DNA of 64,000 nucleotides from CAVPDE01 sp963707125 (GTDB lineage: Bacteria; Desulfobacterota; DSM-4660; Desulfatiglandales; HGW-15): NCBI GenBank assembly GCA_963707125.1, contig CAVPOU010000030.1, positions 9,519 to 73,518 on the forward strand. Reading direction: 5' to 3'. The position numbers and the translations under genes were made by a program. Every line of letters begins with the position of its first letter. The first letter of the stretch is position 1. Positions 17,202-25,733 of the stretch are shown here, one piece after another. The notes beneath the pieces were generated by a model, which was not told the origin of the DNA, did not search any database, and was given only the letters and a program-made list of their open reading frames with translations.

Positions 17202-20200
17202 TTAGTACCCTGCCTCCACGACGACGCTGCCGCTCAGCCCCGTGATATCCACGTCCTCGGCCGCAAACCGGGTCCAGGGCCGGCCATTGACCCGCGCCAG
17301 GCGGATGGCCGTCTTGTCCGGGTGCCGGAAGCGGACCAGAACCTGGGGGTTATCCCGAAGCGTGCCAAGCTCCACGCGGGCGATGATCTTTTTGTCTGCC
17401 AAGCGGGCTTCATAGTGCACTCCCACCCGGCCGAAGAGGGTGCACACTCCGGTCAGTTCGACCGGAGTGCGGTGTGCGAACCATGCTCTTGGCAGGGCCC
17501 TACCGAAGTGAAGCAGCCGGTCGTTCCAGTAAATGACCATGTATCGCATCCACATGACGGCGTTGGCTTCGTCACTCGTCTTGAACACGACCGAAGTCGA
17601 GAAGCCCAGCTCGGGCATGGGATGCTCGATCATGCCGGAGATCTCTTCGCGGTAGATGGTCGCGAAAGAATTGAAGAACATCCAAAGATAGATCTCCGGT
17701 TCGTCCCTCTCCAGGTGGGGCATGAGCCCGGGCAGCAGGCAAGGCTGAATCGAGAAGCCGCCGCGGCTCAGGAGATCAGCCTCGGGCTCCCGCATCACGT
17801 ACCCGTAAGGAGGCGTCAGGTAGAGATTGTCCTGGTAGTCGTCCAGAATCCATGAGGCTTGTCTGGACCGGGGACCAAACAACCCTGAGATCAGCAAATA
17901 GGCCGCCCCTTCGATCACCTGGCGGATCCAGCCCACATCCCGGCCCCTGCAGTAGAGACGGCTCGGGTACTGGGGAACCCAACGGCCGTCGCGGAGTCTG
18001 ACCAAGGGCGCGTGCTGACGCATGGTTTCGAAGCCGTGAATGAGGTCAAGCCCGAAGGCGTCGGCCTCCTGCCGGATGCGGCCGGCCTCGGTGTGTCCAT
18101 AAACCTCCAGCGCCTGTGCGGCCCGGTCTGCTCCTCGCCAGGTGAGGCAGTTGGTGGAGAGCCAGTAGTAGAACTCGGTGACGTCCTCCAGGCTGCCGGC
18201 CGGAAGGAAGCCGTGCTCCCATCCCCGTGAATGAGGCAACTCCCCCATGGTCCGGCGCCGCTGCCTGAAGACCCAGTCCGCACCGGCGATCACGGATCCT
18301 GCCACTCTTCCGAACCACTCGCGGTTGCGGGTGAGCAGGAAGTGCTCAGCCATGCACCAGAGGACACATCCGTGGTGCTGATTGTAATGCCCCTGCTCGA
18401 AACCTCCGGCACCATAGTACATGCCGTCGAAGTCCGAGAAGTTCCCAGGCTGAGTCGCCGTGCCTTGGTATTTGACCCACAGGTCCAGGCGCCGGCGGCA
18501 GTCGTCGTGAAAACCGCGCTGGTCCAGTTCCTGGACAACCATGCAGGACTCATTGCTGAAATTGCCGTACGTGGAGCTGCCCACCGACGTGTTGATCAGG
18601 TCGGGCGCATCCGGCATCGCAAAGTCGGTGATCTCCACATTGCTCAGGTGGCTGGCATGGAGGCTGTCGAGCTGAGGCACGGGAGAGCGGAGCTGGGTGC
18701 CTTTCCTGTTTTCCATGCGCCAGAATCGAGTGGCTTCCTCATGGCACTTCTCGAAGTCCAAGCGGGACAGGGATTTCAGCTCAGCCTCCGAGTGGGGGGC
18801 CAGGTAGGGGATCTTGAGCAGCGCCTCGCAGCGCTCGCCCGGCTGCAAGGTTTTAAGCAGCTTCACAGCTTCGCATTCAGCAAGGACCGCCATGGCGGTT
18901 TCACAGACGCAGCGAAGGATTGCCCTGTTTTCGTATTGGCTTGTGATCCGGCTTCCATTGAGCGCCAACTGATCCATCGGGCTTTTGGGCACCATGTGCG
19001 CTGTCTGACCAGGGTCGATGTGAAGGAAGTGGAAACTTCGGCGCGAGTCTCCGGAGTAGCGGATCGGCAGACGGGCTTCGGCCGGAGCATCTCCCAAGTT
19101 GTGAAAGCGGAAGCGCATGAGCGCCACGGTGGGCTCATTGAATCCCACCTCTCCATCCAGAATCGATCTCTCCAGGGGCACACACAAGACCTCCTGCTCC
19201 AGCTGCAATGTGCGCTGCCGGAAGCCCAGGTGATAGCCAAGCACAGGCGGAGGATTTGTGAAGCGGGCGGTGCCGGTCCACTCCTCCAGGCTGAAGAAAA
19301 AACGGGCATTCCCTTTGTTCAGGAATCGTGCGGCAGGTGGACCCGGATGCGCGAGCCGGGTCAGATTGTCCTTGTGCAGCACCAGATCGCCGTTCGGTTC
19401 GAGCCAGAAGCGCTGGGGGGAATGCTTACACCCTAGACTGTAAGCTACGGCGTGCGGCCGCGGCTGGCCGAGAAAGGCCCTGGCATAGGAGTGTTCAGGC
19501 CGCCCTGCCACGCGCTGGTTGATGGTCTGGCCGGCCTCTTGTTTTCGCTGATATTCGGCGAAGGTTGTCGGGTCGTCGGCTAGGGCTATGTAGATCCCTT
19601 CCTCGGCATACCAAATGGGACCTTCTTCGGCCAGGGCCTCGAGGGAGAAGGTGAAATGGTCCTGGTCGAGGTGAAACTCAACCAACCCTGCGTCTCCGCA
19701 GTATCGGTGCGTGGGGACCACGTGTTCGACTTTGAGAAGGAAGGAGCGTTTCTTGCTCTTTCCGAGTTTCACTTCGTCAAGGCCGAACGGAGTTGCACCT
19801 CTGAGCGAACCCGCTCCGGCAATCCGGGCATTGTACCCGGAGAACTTCAGGTTTTTCCCCGGGGTTCTCTTTCCGGCATCCAGTTCAATCCGCAGGAGGT
19901 GCGAGGTCGGCGCGGAAGCTGTATGGAGACCGATCTTCCGGACTTGGCTCCAGTCGGGCACCACCAGGTGCAGGGCCATGGTGCGGCGGAACTCCACGTC
20001 ATAATCCTTTGGAGTTCCTTCAATCCCGTCTTCCAGGAGCCCTCTGAATCGAAGGGTTGCGGTCCTGCCGTTCACCTCCTTGCGAACCTTGGCCTGCCGC
20101 CACTTTCCGTTAAACCAATCGTCTGTTTCCACCCAGCCGAAAGCAGCAGGGTTCTCTGTGTCGTGTCGCTCCTCGTGTCGGGTGTTGGGCCACTTGTCCT

Positions 20201-20342
20201 GCAGGTAGCGCACTCCAATCTGACGAGGGACCGTGTTTCTGAACTGCACCACTACTTCCTGGATGTCGCGGCTCTCCTCAAACCAGATTTCTCCAGGCGG
20301 ACAGTTGGGCAAAGCAAAAGGAGTAATGTCAAATTTTTTCAC
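17202..20342 (-). CDS. Large six-hairpin glycosidase-like protein
   Basis: A GTG at 20342 follows GGAGATCAGGTT and encodes 1046 residues (MKKFDITPFALPNCPPGEIW...). There is no signal peptide. The N-terminal ~500 residues are beta-rich; residues ~560-960 form repeated helices with aromatic, His and Glu motifs (SDFDGMYYGAGGFEQGHYNQ, HHGCVLWCMAEHFLLTRNRE, GADWVFRQRRR, GWIRQVIEGAAYLLISGLF) typical of (alpha/alpha)6 glycosidases. The C-terminus (RLARVNGRPWTRF) is a small beta domain also present in the neighbouring 1032-residue protein. The two are probably distant relatives or partners acting on one carbohydrate. No exact family assignment is offered. Confidence 0.65.
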   Translation of the reverse strand: MKKFDITPFALPNCPPGEIWFEESRDIQEVVVQFRNTVPRQIGVRYLQDKWPNTRHEERHDTENPAAFGWVETDDWFNGKWRQAKVRKEVNGRTATLRFRGLLEDGIEGTPKDYDVEFRRTMALHLVVPDWSQVRKIGLHTASAPTSHLLRIELDAGKRTPGKNLKFSGYNARIAGAGSLRGATPFGLDEVKLGKSKKRSFLLKVEHVVPTHRYCGDAGLVEFHLDQDHFTFSLEALAEEGPIWYAEEGIYIALADDPTTFAEYQRKQEAGQTINQRVAGRPEHSYARAFLGQPRPHAVAYSLGCKHSPQRFWLEPNGDLVLHKDNLTRLAHPGPPAARFLNKGNARFFFSLEEWTGTARFTNPPPVLGYHLGFRQRTLQLEQEVLCVPLERSILDGEVGFNEPTVALMRFRFHNLGDAPAEARLPIRYSGDSRRSFHFLHIDPGQTAHMVPKSPMDQLALNGSRITSQYENRAILRCVCETAMAVLAECEAVKLLKTLQPGERCEALLKIPYLAPHSEAELKSLSRLDFEKCHEEATRFWRMENRKGTQLRSPVPQLDSLHASHLSNVEITDFAMPDAPDLINTSVGSSTYGNFSNESCMVVQELDQRGFHDDCRRRLDLWVKYQGTATQPGNFSDFDGMYYGAGGFEQGHYNQHHGCVLWCMAEHFLLTRNREWFGRVAGSVIAGADWVFRQRRRTMGELPHSRGWEHGFLPAGSLEDVTEFYYWLSTNCLTWRGADRAAQALEVYGHTEAGRIRQEADAFGLDLIHGFETMRQHAPLVRLRDGRWVPQYPSRLYCRGRDVGWIRQVIEGAAYLLISGLFGPRSRQASWILDDYQDNLYLTPPYGYVMREPEADLLSRGGFSIQPCLLPGLMPHLERDEPEIYLWMFFNSFATIYREEISGMIEHPMPELGFSTSVVFKTSDEANAVMWMRYMVIYWNDRLLHFGRALPRAWFAHRTPVELTGVCTLFGRVGVHYEARLADKKIIARVELGTLRDNPQVLVRFRHPDKTAIRLARVNGRPWTRFAAEDVDITGLSGSVVVEAGY

Positions 20343-20527
20343 AACCTGATCTCCACTAAAGGTTTGGAGTCTGTGACCTCAATTTGGGTTAAGAAAAAAT
20401 TCAAAACCGAACCGCAGAATGCCCGCCTGCCCTGCGAAATGCTCGGCCGCAAAAGGGAAGATCGAACATCCACAGGCACGGTGGACCTATCCCAAATCTG
20501 TTTGCGGGCATAGCGGGCAGGTCGAAT

Positions 20528-20648
20528 AACGAATAAAGAATGTCGAAGGAGAGAACCCGAGCCGTTAAACTTCATCATTCGAAATTCCCTGGTCGCCTCT
20601 GGCGCCGCCGAAGGCGGGTAAACCTTGTTCGACATTCGATATTCATTC
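20528..20648. repeat. Inverted repeat in the 349-bp gap upstream of the glycosidase gene
   Basis: AACGAATAAAGAATGTCGAA (20528-20547) pairs at 17 of 20 positions with 20629-20648. It is similar in style to the repeat at 16996 (GAATATCGAA-type arms). The gap 20343-20691 contains nothing else I can support. Confidence 0.65.
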
Positions 20649-20691
20649 AGTTCATCGGCTTCGGTTCTTTGAAGGCATTTCCGAGTTGTCC

Positions 20692-22464
20692 TTAGCTGAT
20701 GACCTGGCGAGTCTCTTCAGCGAATCGCCGGTCTTTTGCAGACTTGAATTCCCAGGTTCCTCCCTCCTTGATCTCCAGCACTGCATCGTAGCGATCTGGG
20801 TTCACGCTGCTCTCGTCGCTCTCAAAGGTCACATAGGGGATCGAGCGCTCCTTGAGCAGGTCCAGGATCCAGTCCACGCGTTCGGGGCCGAGCGTGCTGC
20901 TGGGTCTGTCCAGGAACACGAAGCGAGGCTGTGACAGAAGGACACGGGCCAGCACCAGCATCTGCTGCTGGTCCAGGGGCAGAATGTTTTCCCAGTGCTG
21001 CCTCTGGTCCAGTCCCCCGAAACCTTTCACCATGGTATCGATCTTCAGCGCGGCCAGCGTTTCCATAATCTCCTCCTCGGGAACCTGGATGTCGGAGAGA
21101 GTTTGTTTCCAGGGGAGGGGCGCCTCAGGCCAGGGCCGTATGAGCAGTTCACGGAGCGTCCCCGGAGGCAGATAGGGGAGTTCGGTCACCAGGAGGATCT
21201 GTTCCAGTGAAGGACGGCCGATGCGGCCCTCGGCAACGTCCCAAAGTCCGACCGTGCTGAGGAACAGGGCTGACCTGGCCGTTTCATCCCGTCCCCGAAC
21301 CAGGACATGAGTGTCCTGGGGGATCGTGACTGACAGGTCATTGATCAAGACGCGGCCGCTGCGGGGGGAACGGAGCGTCAAGCCTGAATAAACGATCCTC
21401 CCTTCCTCATGGGAGAAGGCAATAGGTGCGGCTTCCTCCTCGGCCTTTGCACTTTCTCTGGCTTCGGCCAGAGCCCCCAGCCTGGCAAGCACGGCCGTGT
21501 AGGAGGAAATGGACTGGAATTGGTTGACGATGATGGAAAAGGCGCCCAGCAGTTGTGTGAAGGCGATCGCCGACTGGGTGATCACTCCGAACTCGACCTT
21601 TCCTTCGATAAAAAGGGGAGCGATGATGAGGGCGGGAATGATCTGGATCATCCAGTTGTATCCGGTGGTGAAAAAACCAACGTTGCGGTTGACCGCGATG
21701 ATGTGGCGAAAATTCATCGCCAGGTCGCCAAGGCACTTCAGGCTGAGCTGGATCAGGTGCCCTTCCCGGCGGGAGACCGCCACGGATTCAACGTTTCCTC
21801 GCAGGTATGTCAGAGAGGCGCGCAAATTGGCCTCCTTGTCCAACTGGTCGTAGTTCAACCGGACCAGGGGCCGGCCGAAGACGACCGTCATGAACGTGCC
21901 CACCACAGCGTACAGCACGGACACGACGAACAAAAGCGGGCTGATGGTCCACATGACCCCTGAGAAGGCGATGACCGTCAAACTGGCGTTCACGAGGATG
22001 AGCATGAAGGAGAGGGTGGTGGTGCAGTAGGTGCGGATGTCATCGGCGATGCGCTGGTCAGGGTTTCCGATTTCCCCTTTCTTACTCAGGCGATAGTAGA
22101 CCCGGTTATTCGTGTAATTAAGAATAGTTTCCCGTGTGCCCCAAAACCGCCACAGCAGCCCGAGGCGCTGCTCCGTGAAGCTGTAAGAGACGGAAATGAG
22201 CGTAGAGGCGGCAAAAACCCCCAAATAGATCAGCGCCATCCGGACAAATTCGTCGGACTTCCGGTTCTCGATGGCAGTCATGAAGTCGCGGCCAACGTAG
22301 CTGCTGACGACGTTCAGGACATTGATGGCGAGCAGGAACAAGGCGAGCGTTGCAAACAGCCATTTGGCTTTGGTGCCCACCTGTTCAGCGGTCACGAACA
22401 TCTTCAAGTTGCTAAGGAAGATATTCCATCGGTGTCGGTTGAAGGAAAGTCTTTCTGTCTTCAC
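20692..22464 (-). CDS. SbmA/ABCD-type membrane transporter with a degenerate ATPase domain
   Basis: The 590-residue protein has a six-helix ABC-type membrane domain (residues ~1-335) with the EAA-like pattern FTEQRLGLLWRFWGTRETIL and NPDQRIADDI shared by SbmA/BacA and ABCD transporters, then an NBD (350-590). The NBD is crippled: the Walker A position reads GRDETARS (391-398) where GxxGxGKS is expected, the signature region is LPLDQQQ (495-501) instead of LSxGExQ, the Walker B glutamate is Arg520 (FVFLDRPSS), and the switch histidine is absent (VTFESDES). It is therefore unlikely to hydrolyse ATP. SbmA itself works without an NBD using the proton gradient, so a peptide or antibiotic uptake role remains possible. 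Same strand as the hisF-like and glycosidase genes. Confidence 0.85.
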   Translation of the reverse strand: MKTERLSFNRHRWNIFLSNLKMFVTAEQVGTKAKWLFATLALFLLAINVLNVVSSYVGRDFMTAIENRKSDEFVRMALIYLGVFAASTLISVSYSFTEQRLGLLWRFWGTRETILNYTNNRVYYRLSKKGEIGNPDQRIADDIRTYCTTTLSFMLILVNASLTVIAFSGVMWTISPLLFVVSVLYAVVGTFMTVVFGRPLVRLNYDQLDKEANLRASLTYLRGNVESVAVSRREGHLIQLSLKCLGDLAMNFRHIIAVNRNVGFFTTGYNWMIQIIPALIIAPLFIEGKVEFGVITQSAIAFTQLLGAFSIIVNQFQSISSYTAVLARLGALAEARESAKAEEEAAPIAFSHEEGRIVYSGLTLRSPRSGRVLINDLSVTIPQDTHVLVRGRDETARSALFLSTVGLWDVAEGRIGRPSLEQILLVTELPYLPPGTLRELLIRPWPEAPLPWKQTLSDIQVPEEEIMETLAALKIDTMVKGFGGLDQRQHWENILPLDQQQMLVLARVLLSQPRFVFLDRPSSTLGPERVDWILDLLKERSIPYVTFESDESSVNPDRYDAVLEIKEGGTWEFKSAKDRRFAEETRQVIS

Positions 22465-22582
22465 TTTAGACCTCCAAGACCATAACGGTTCCCTCTTCTG
22501 TCAAGCCCATCACTCGCAGCCCGGAACTAAGCAACCCTTCGAGCGTGAAGTCAAAAAGAAAAGCAACAAGATCCCTGGGCGA

Positions 22583-23338
22583 CTACCGGACGGGGACTCC
22601 GCGTTTCTTGAGGTAATCCTTGAGTTCCTGAATGCCGATGAGGTTGAAGTGGAAGACCGAAGCCGCAAGCAGGACCGTGGCGCCTGCCTGGACAGCATCA
22701 TAGAAATGCTCTAACTTCCCGGCACCGCCTGAAGCGACGACCTCTGCAGAGGTCGCTGCCTTGATCTTCCGGATCAGGGGGAGATCAAATCCGGTCTTGA
22801 CGCCGTCCGTGGTTTTGGAAGTTGGAAGGATGGTACCGACCCCGTATCCGTCCGCACGCTTTGCCCACTCCACAGCGTCTTTGCCCGTGGCTGTTCGTCC
22901 GCCATCGATATAGACTTCATACCCGGAGGCTAGACTCTGGTTCACTGCCGCGTCAATGGCCACCGTGACACGATTCCTGCCGAACTCCTTGACCATATCT
23001 TTAACCACTTCGGGTTTGCGAAAGGCAGCGCTGCTCGTGGAAACCTTGTCGGCGCCTGCCTTGATCACATCGGCTGCCGAAGCGACATCGCTGATCCCTC
23101 CACCGACCGTGAAGGGAACCGTACACACTTCAGCAACCCGCTTGACCACGTCCAGCATCGTGGCGCGGCCCTCGATGGTCGCGGTGATATCCAGGAGGGC
23201 GAGTTCGTCCGCCCCGGCCCGGCAATAGGCAAGACAGCATTCAACAGGGTCGCCCGCGTCGCGGATGTTCACAAACTGGATGCCTTTCACGACGCGGCCT
23301 TTCTGCATATCCAGACAAGGCATAATCCGAATCGTCAT
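22583..23338 (-). CDS. HisF-like cyclase subunit (imidazole-glycerol-phosphate synthase family)
   Basis: The 251-residue product is a full (beta/alpha)8 HisF-type barrel: IMPCLDMQKGRVVKGIQFVN, GDPVECCLAYCRAGADELAL, FTVGGGISDVASA, VAIDAA, EVYIDGGRTATG, VVASGGAGKLEHF and LAASVFHF. The first catalytic Asp (CLD, residue 9) is present. The normal SxDRDGT loop is SKTTDGVKTGFD, retaining the catalytic second Asp but losing the first. HisF uses ammonia from HisH to build the imidazole ring of histidine, yet no hisH or other his gene is near. It sits beside a GuaA-like gene that also lacks a glutaminase. A role in a separate ammonia-incorporating pathway is inference. Confidence 0.85.
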   Translation of the reverse strand: MTIRIMPCLDMQKGRVVKGIQFVNIRDAGDPVECCLAYCRAGADELALLDITATIEGRATMLDVVKRVAEVCTVPFTVGGGISDVASAADVIKAGADKVSTSSAAFRKPEVVKDMVKEFGRNRVTVAIDAAVNQSLASGYEVYIDGGRTATGKDAVEWAKRADGYGVGTILPTSKTTDGVKTGFDLPLIRKIKAATSAEVVASGGAGKLEHFYDAVQAGATVLLAASVFHFNLIGIQELKDYLKKRGVPVR

Positions 23339-23398
23339 GCTCTTTACTCCCTTCGCGAAGGATAGAACGATGTCCCCTGACTGAGCCGGGTGTGTCCC

Positions 23399-23494
23399 AA
23401 ATCCCCCCGCCCCCCCTTTACAAAGGGGGATAGCTCAGTCAACAAAGGAACCATTGCAAAAGAGCTTTCATCCCCCTTTAAAAAGGGGGATGGA
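23399..23494. repeat. C/G-rich palindromic element between guaA-like and hisF-like genes
   Basis: Two short hairpins, CCCCCTTT-AC-AAAGGGGG (near 23412-23429) and TCCCCCTTT-AA-AAAGGGGGA (23471-23490), are flanked by outer arms AATCCCCC and GGGGGATT. The arrangement is that of a dispersed palindromic (REP/MITE-like) element. It may also attenuate read-through between the two genes. Confidence 0.7.
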
Positions 23495-23505
23495 GGGGGA
23501 TTTTC

Positions 23506-24471
23506 TTATACCGCCTCAATGGTTGAAGGCGGTTTGGTGGTGATGTTGTACGTCACGCTGACCACGCCGGGGACTTCGGAAGTCATCCTGGCGGCAAGCT
23601 TTCGGAGCAAGGCGAACGGCAGTTTGGTCGGCGAGGCCGTGACGGCGTCTTTGCTGTCCCAGCAGCGGACCTCGATCTGGAATCCATAATCCCTTTTTCC
23701 GGCCCGTATGCCGGTGACGCGGTCTTCATGCAGGATAGCCATGTACTGGAACGCTTTGATCCCGGCCAATTCCTGCTCAACCACGACCGTGGCGTTTCTT
23801 ACCAGGGCGATGCGCTCGCGGGTTGCCTCGCCGATCACTCTGGCCACGAGAGCAGGGCCGGGGAAGGGATGGCGATTGTACATTTTTTCAGGCATGCCGA
23901 GGGCTTTGCCCACCGCCCGAACCCCTGGTTTTCGGAGCTGAATGAGAGGTTCAATCACCTTGTATCCGTAGGCTTTCTCTGTGTCGATGCCGAGCTGGGC
24001 CAGGATATTGTGCTGACGCTTGATCCCGGCCACGGTTTCTTCCACATCCGTATAGATCGTTCCTTGAAGCAGGTAGGGAGCTTTGCTTTTTTTGACGAGC
24101 CGGCCGAAGACGGTTTTGTAAAAGGTGTCGGTAATGGCCTGGCGTTTCTCCTCCGGGTCGGTCTTGCCCTTCAGGGCTGAGAAAAACTCCTTCTGGGCGT
24201 TCACCAGAACGACCTGGACCCCGAGTTTTTTCATGGCGGATACCACGGCTTCGGGCTCCCCTTCACGCATGAGACCATTGTCAATGAAATAGGTTATGAG
24301 ACGGCTCCCCAGTGCCCGATTCGCCAGCATGGTCGTCACCGAGGAATCCACACCTCCTGATAGGGCATTGATGGCCTTTAAATTCCCGACTTCCGCCGAG
24401 ATCAACCGGCACTGTTCTTCGATGAATGCTTCCGCTTTGAGATCCTGAACTCTGATTTCCTGGATGGACAT
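23506..24471 (-). CDS. GMP-synthetase-like PP-loop ATP pyrophosphatase without glutaminase domain
   Basis: The ATG at 24471 follows AAAGGAGCCCACC; the product has 321 residues. SGGVDSSV (about residues 38-45) is the PP-loop; FIDNGLMREGE, KAPYLLQGTIYTDVEET, NRHPFPGP and the C-terminal EVPGVVSVTYNITTKPPSTI (a form of the KPPxTIE tail) identify the GuaA synthetase half with its dimerisation domain. Bacterial GuaA is normally ~520 residues with an N-terminal glutaminase; here it is missing as in archaeal GuaAb. The dimer domain differs (HEDRVTGIRAGKRDYGFQIE). It would adenylate a carbonyl on XMP or another substrate and replace it with ammonia. It is divergent from the IclR gene and probably under its control. 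Confidence 0.85.
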   Translation of the reverse strand: MSIQEIRVQDLKAEAFIEEQCRLISAEVGNLKAINALSGGVDSSVTTMLANRALGSRLITYFIDNGLMREGEPEAVVSAMKKLGVQVVLVNAQKEFFSALKGKTDPEEKRQAITDTFYKTVFGRLVKKSKAPYLLQGTIYTDVEETVAGIKRQHNILAQLGIDTEKAYGYKVIEPLIQLRKPGVRAVGKALGMPEKMYNRHPFPGPALVARVIGEATRERIALVRNATVVVEQELAGIKAFQYMAILHEDRVTGIRAGKRDYGFQIEVRCWDSKDAVTASPTKLPFALLRKLAARMTSEVPGVVSVTYNITTKPPSTIEAV

Positions 24472-24593
24472 GGTGGGCTCCTTTTGAAGATAGGGATTTG
24501 CTAGCGTCAGAGCTTCGTCTTGGGTTGGAGTACAGAGAAACGGCGCAGGTGTCAAGGGGAAAGAGGGGAGAAAGAGGGGAGAGCAATTTATTC

Positions 24594-24657
24594 TTGACAA
24601 AGGCGAATGACTGTTCTACATGTAAATCGATTGTTTTCCATGGAGAACAATCGATTT
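24594..24657 (+). promoter_or_regulatory. iclR promoter and 34-bp palindromic operator
   Basis: TTGACA (24594-24599) with a weak TACATG box 17 bp later is followed at 24624-24657 by a palindrome: arms AAATCGATTGTT and AACAATCGATTT around a TTCCATGGAG centre, with a single mismatched pair across 34 bp. It lies between the divergent iclR (starts 24673) and guaA-like (starts 24471) genes, the expected place for an IclR-family dimer-of-dimers site that controls both directions. Confidence 0.75.
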
Positions 24658-24672
24658 CTCAGCGGAGCGCCC

Positions 24673-25431
24673 ATGGAAGGAAAATTCAAAAGGGTTCCTG
24701 CCTTAGACAAGTGTTTCGCGATCCTGGACTTGATGGCGCGCACCAAGAAACCGCTCGGGATCAGTGACCTGTCCAACGCCCTCGCCTATCACAAGAGTAC
24801 CGTCTTTAACATGGTCTACACGCTGGTGGACCTTGGAATTCTGGAAAACGGAATGGACGGCAAGTTTCGTTTTGGTTCCAGACTCTACTCTTTGGGCAAA
24901 GCATCCGGCGGAGGCTCTGAATTGGTTTCCACGATCCGTCCCTATTTAGAGGAAATCAACAGGAAAACCAAGCTTTCGGTTTTCCTCGGAATCCTCTCAG
25001 GGAAAAGGGCGGTGATCATGGACAAGGTGGATTCCCCCTTCGACATCAAAGTCTCTTCAGAGGCGGGCATGGCTATCCCTCTTGTCGCCGGAGCCGGAGG
25101 CAAGGTGTTGCTCTGCCAGCTTTCCGATCCTGAAGTCGACCACATTCTCTCGGAGAGTAAGTTAACCAAATTCACCCCCACCTCCTGTATCAACAAGAAA
25201 AAATACAAGAACTTGATCAAGAAGGCTCGCGAGGAAGGATTTGCCCTAGATGACGAGGAGTACATCGAAGGCGTTCGAGCTCTTGCAGTGCCTTTGCGTC
25301 TCCATCGAGGAAATCTTCTTACGGCCATCTGGGTGGTGGGACTGAAAAGCCAGATCAAAGATGAGGTGCTTCCGTCTTTCAGATCGATGCTGAAGGAGAT
25401 CGCCAGGAGGATCGAAATCCGTTTTTCCTAG
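24673..25431 (+). CDS. IclR-family transcriptional regulator
   Basis: The start at 24673 (MEGKFKRVPALDKCFAILDL) has GGAG five bases upstream and matches the normal IclR N-terminus; an upstream in-frame ATG at 24640 falls inside the palindromic operator and is less likely. Residues ~8-70 form the winged helix (GISDLSNALAYHKSTVFNMV); residues ~80-245 the GAF-like effector domain (GILSGKRAVIMDKVDSPFDI, EEGFALDDEEYIEGVRALAV). IclR proteins bind aromatic or carboxylic acids. The location before an aryl-acid ligase/molybdoenzyme operon and divergent to the GuaA/HisF-like genes suggests it controls one or both. Confidence 0.85.
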   Translation: MEGKFKRVPALDKCFAILDLMARTKKPLGISDLSNALAYHKSTVFNMVYTLVDLGILENGMDGKFRFGSRLYSLGKASGGGSELVSTIRPYLEEINRKTKLSVFLGILSGKRAVIMDKVDSPFDIKVSSEAGMAIPLVAGAGGKVLLCQLSDPEVDHILSESKLTKFTPTSCINKKKYKNLIKKAREEGFALDDEEYIEGVRALAVPLRLHRGNLLTAIWVVGLKSQIKDEVLPSFRSMLKEIARRIEIRFS

Positions 25432-25676
25432 CAGGTTGCTGAAAAACATCCATCTACCATTCGACAGGCTCATGGCCCTGAGCAAAGCCGAAGGGCTGCG
25501 TTGCCTTCATCCCTCATCGTTGCGACGTACCTATGAAAGAAAGGACTGAGTGAGGAGTAATGAGGACTGAGTGAATTTCAAAAGGCGTTTATTTTTTTGT
25601 CCTACTCAGCCCTCAGTCCTCAGCACTCGTTACTTCTTTCGGGCGCCTTGTATCTGAGTGTTTTTGAGCAACCTGC
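25431..25676. repeat. MITE-like element with 17-bp terminal inverted repeats
   Basis: GCAGGTTGCTGAAAAAC (25431-25447) and its near-complement GTTTTTGAGCAACCTGC (25660-25676; 16 of 17 pairs) bound a 246-bp non-coding block. Inside, the GAGTGAGGAGTAATGAGGAC region and the CAGCCCTCAGTCCTCAG region are also roughly complementary. The element begins on the last base of the iclR stop codon, so insertion or formation there did not alter the protein and may supply transcript termination. Confidence 0.8.
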
Positions 25677-25733
25677 GAGCAGGATTTTTTCAGAACCCTG
25701 ATCGAGTGAATCCGTTGGAATGGAGGCTTAGAC

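Noticed and set aside
18231..19436. A 401-codon open frame on the plus strand
   Set aside because: It is antisense to the glycosidase-like gene at 17202-20342, has no ribosome site, and its residues match no family; the minus frame has coherent motifs across its length.
22583..23338. Calling the HisF-like gene a histidine biosynthesis gene without reservation
   Set aside because: No hisH or other his gene is nearby and the catalytic loop is altered, so the symbol is withheld.
23506..24471. Calling the PP-loop gene guaA
   Set aside because: The glutaminase half is missing and the dimer region diverges; the substrate may not be XMP.
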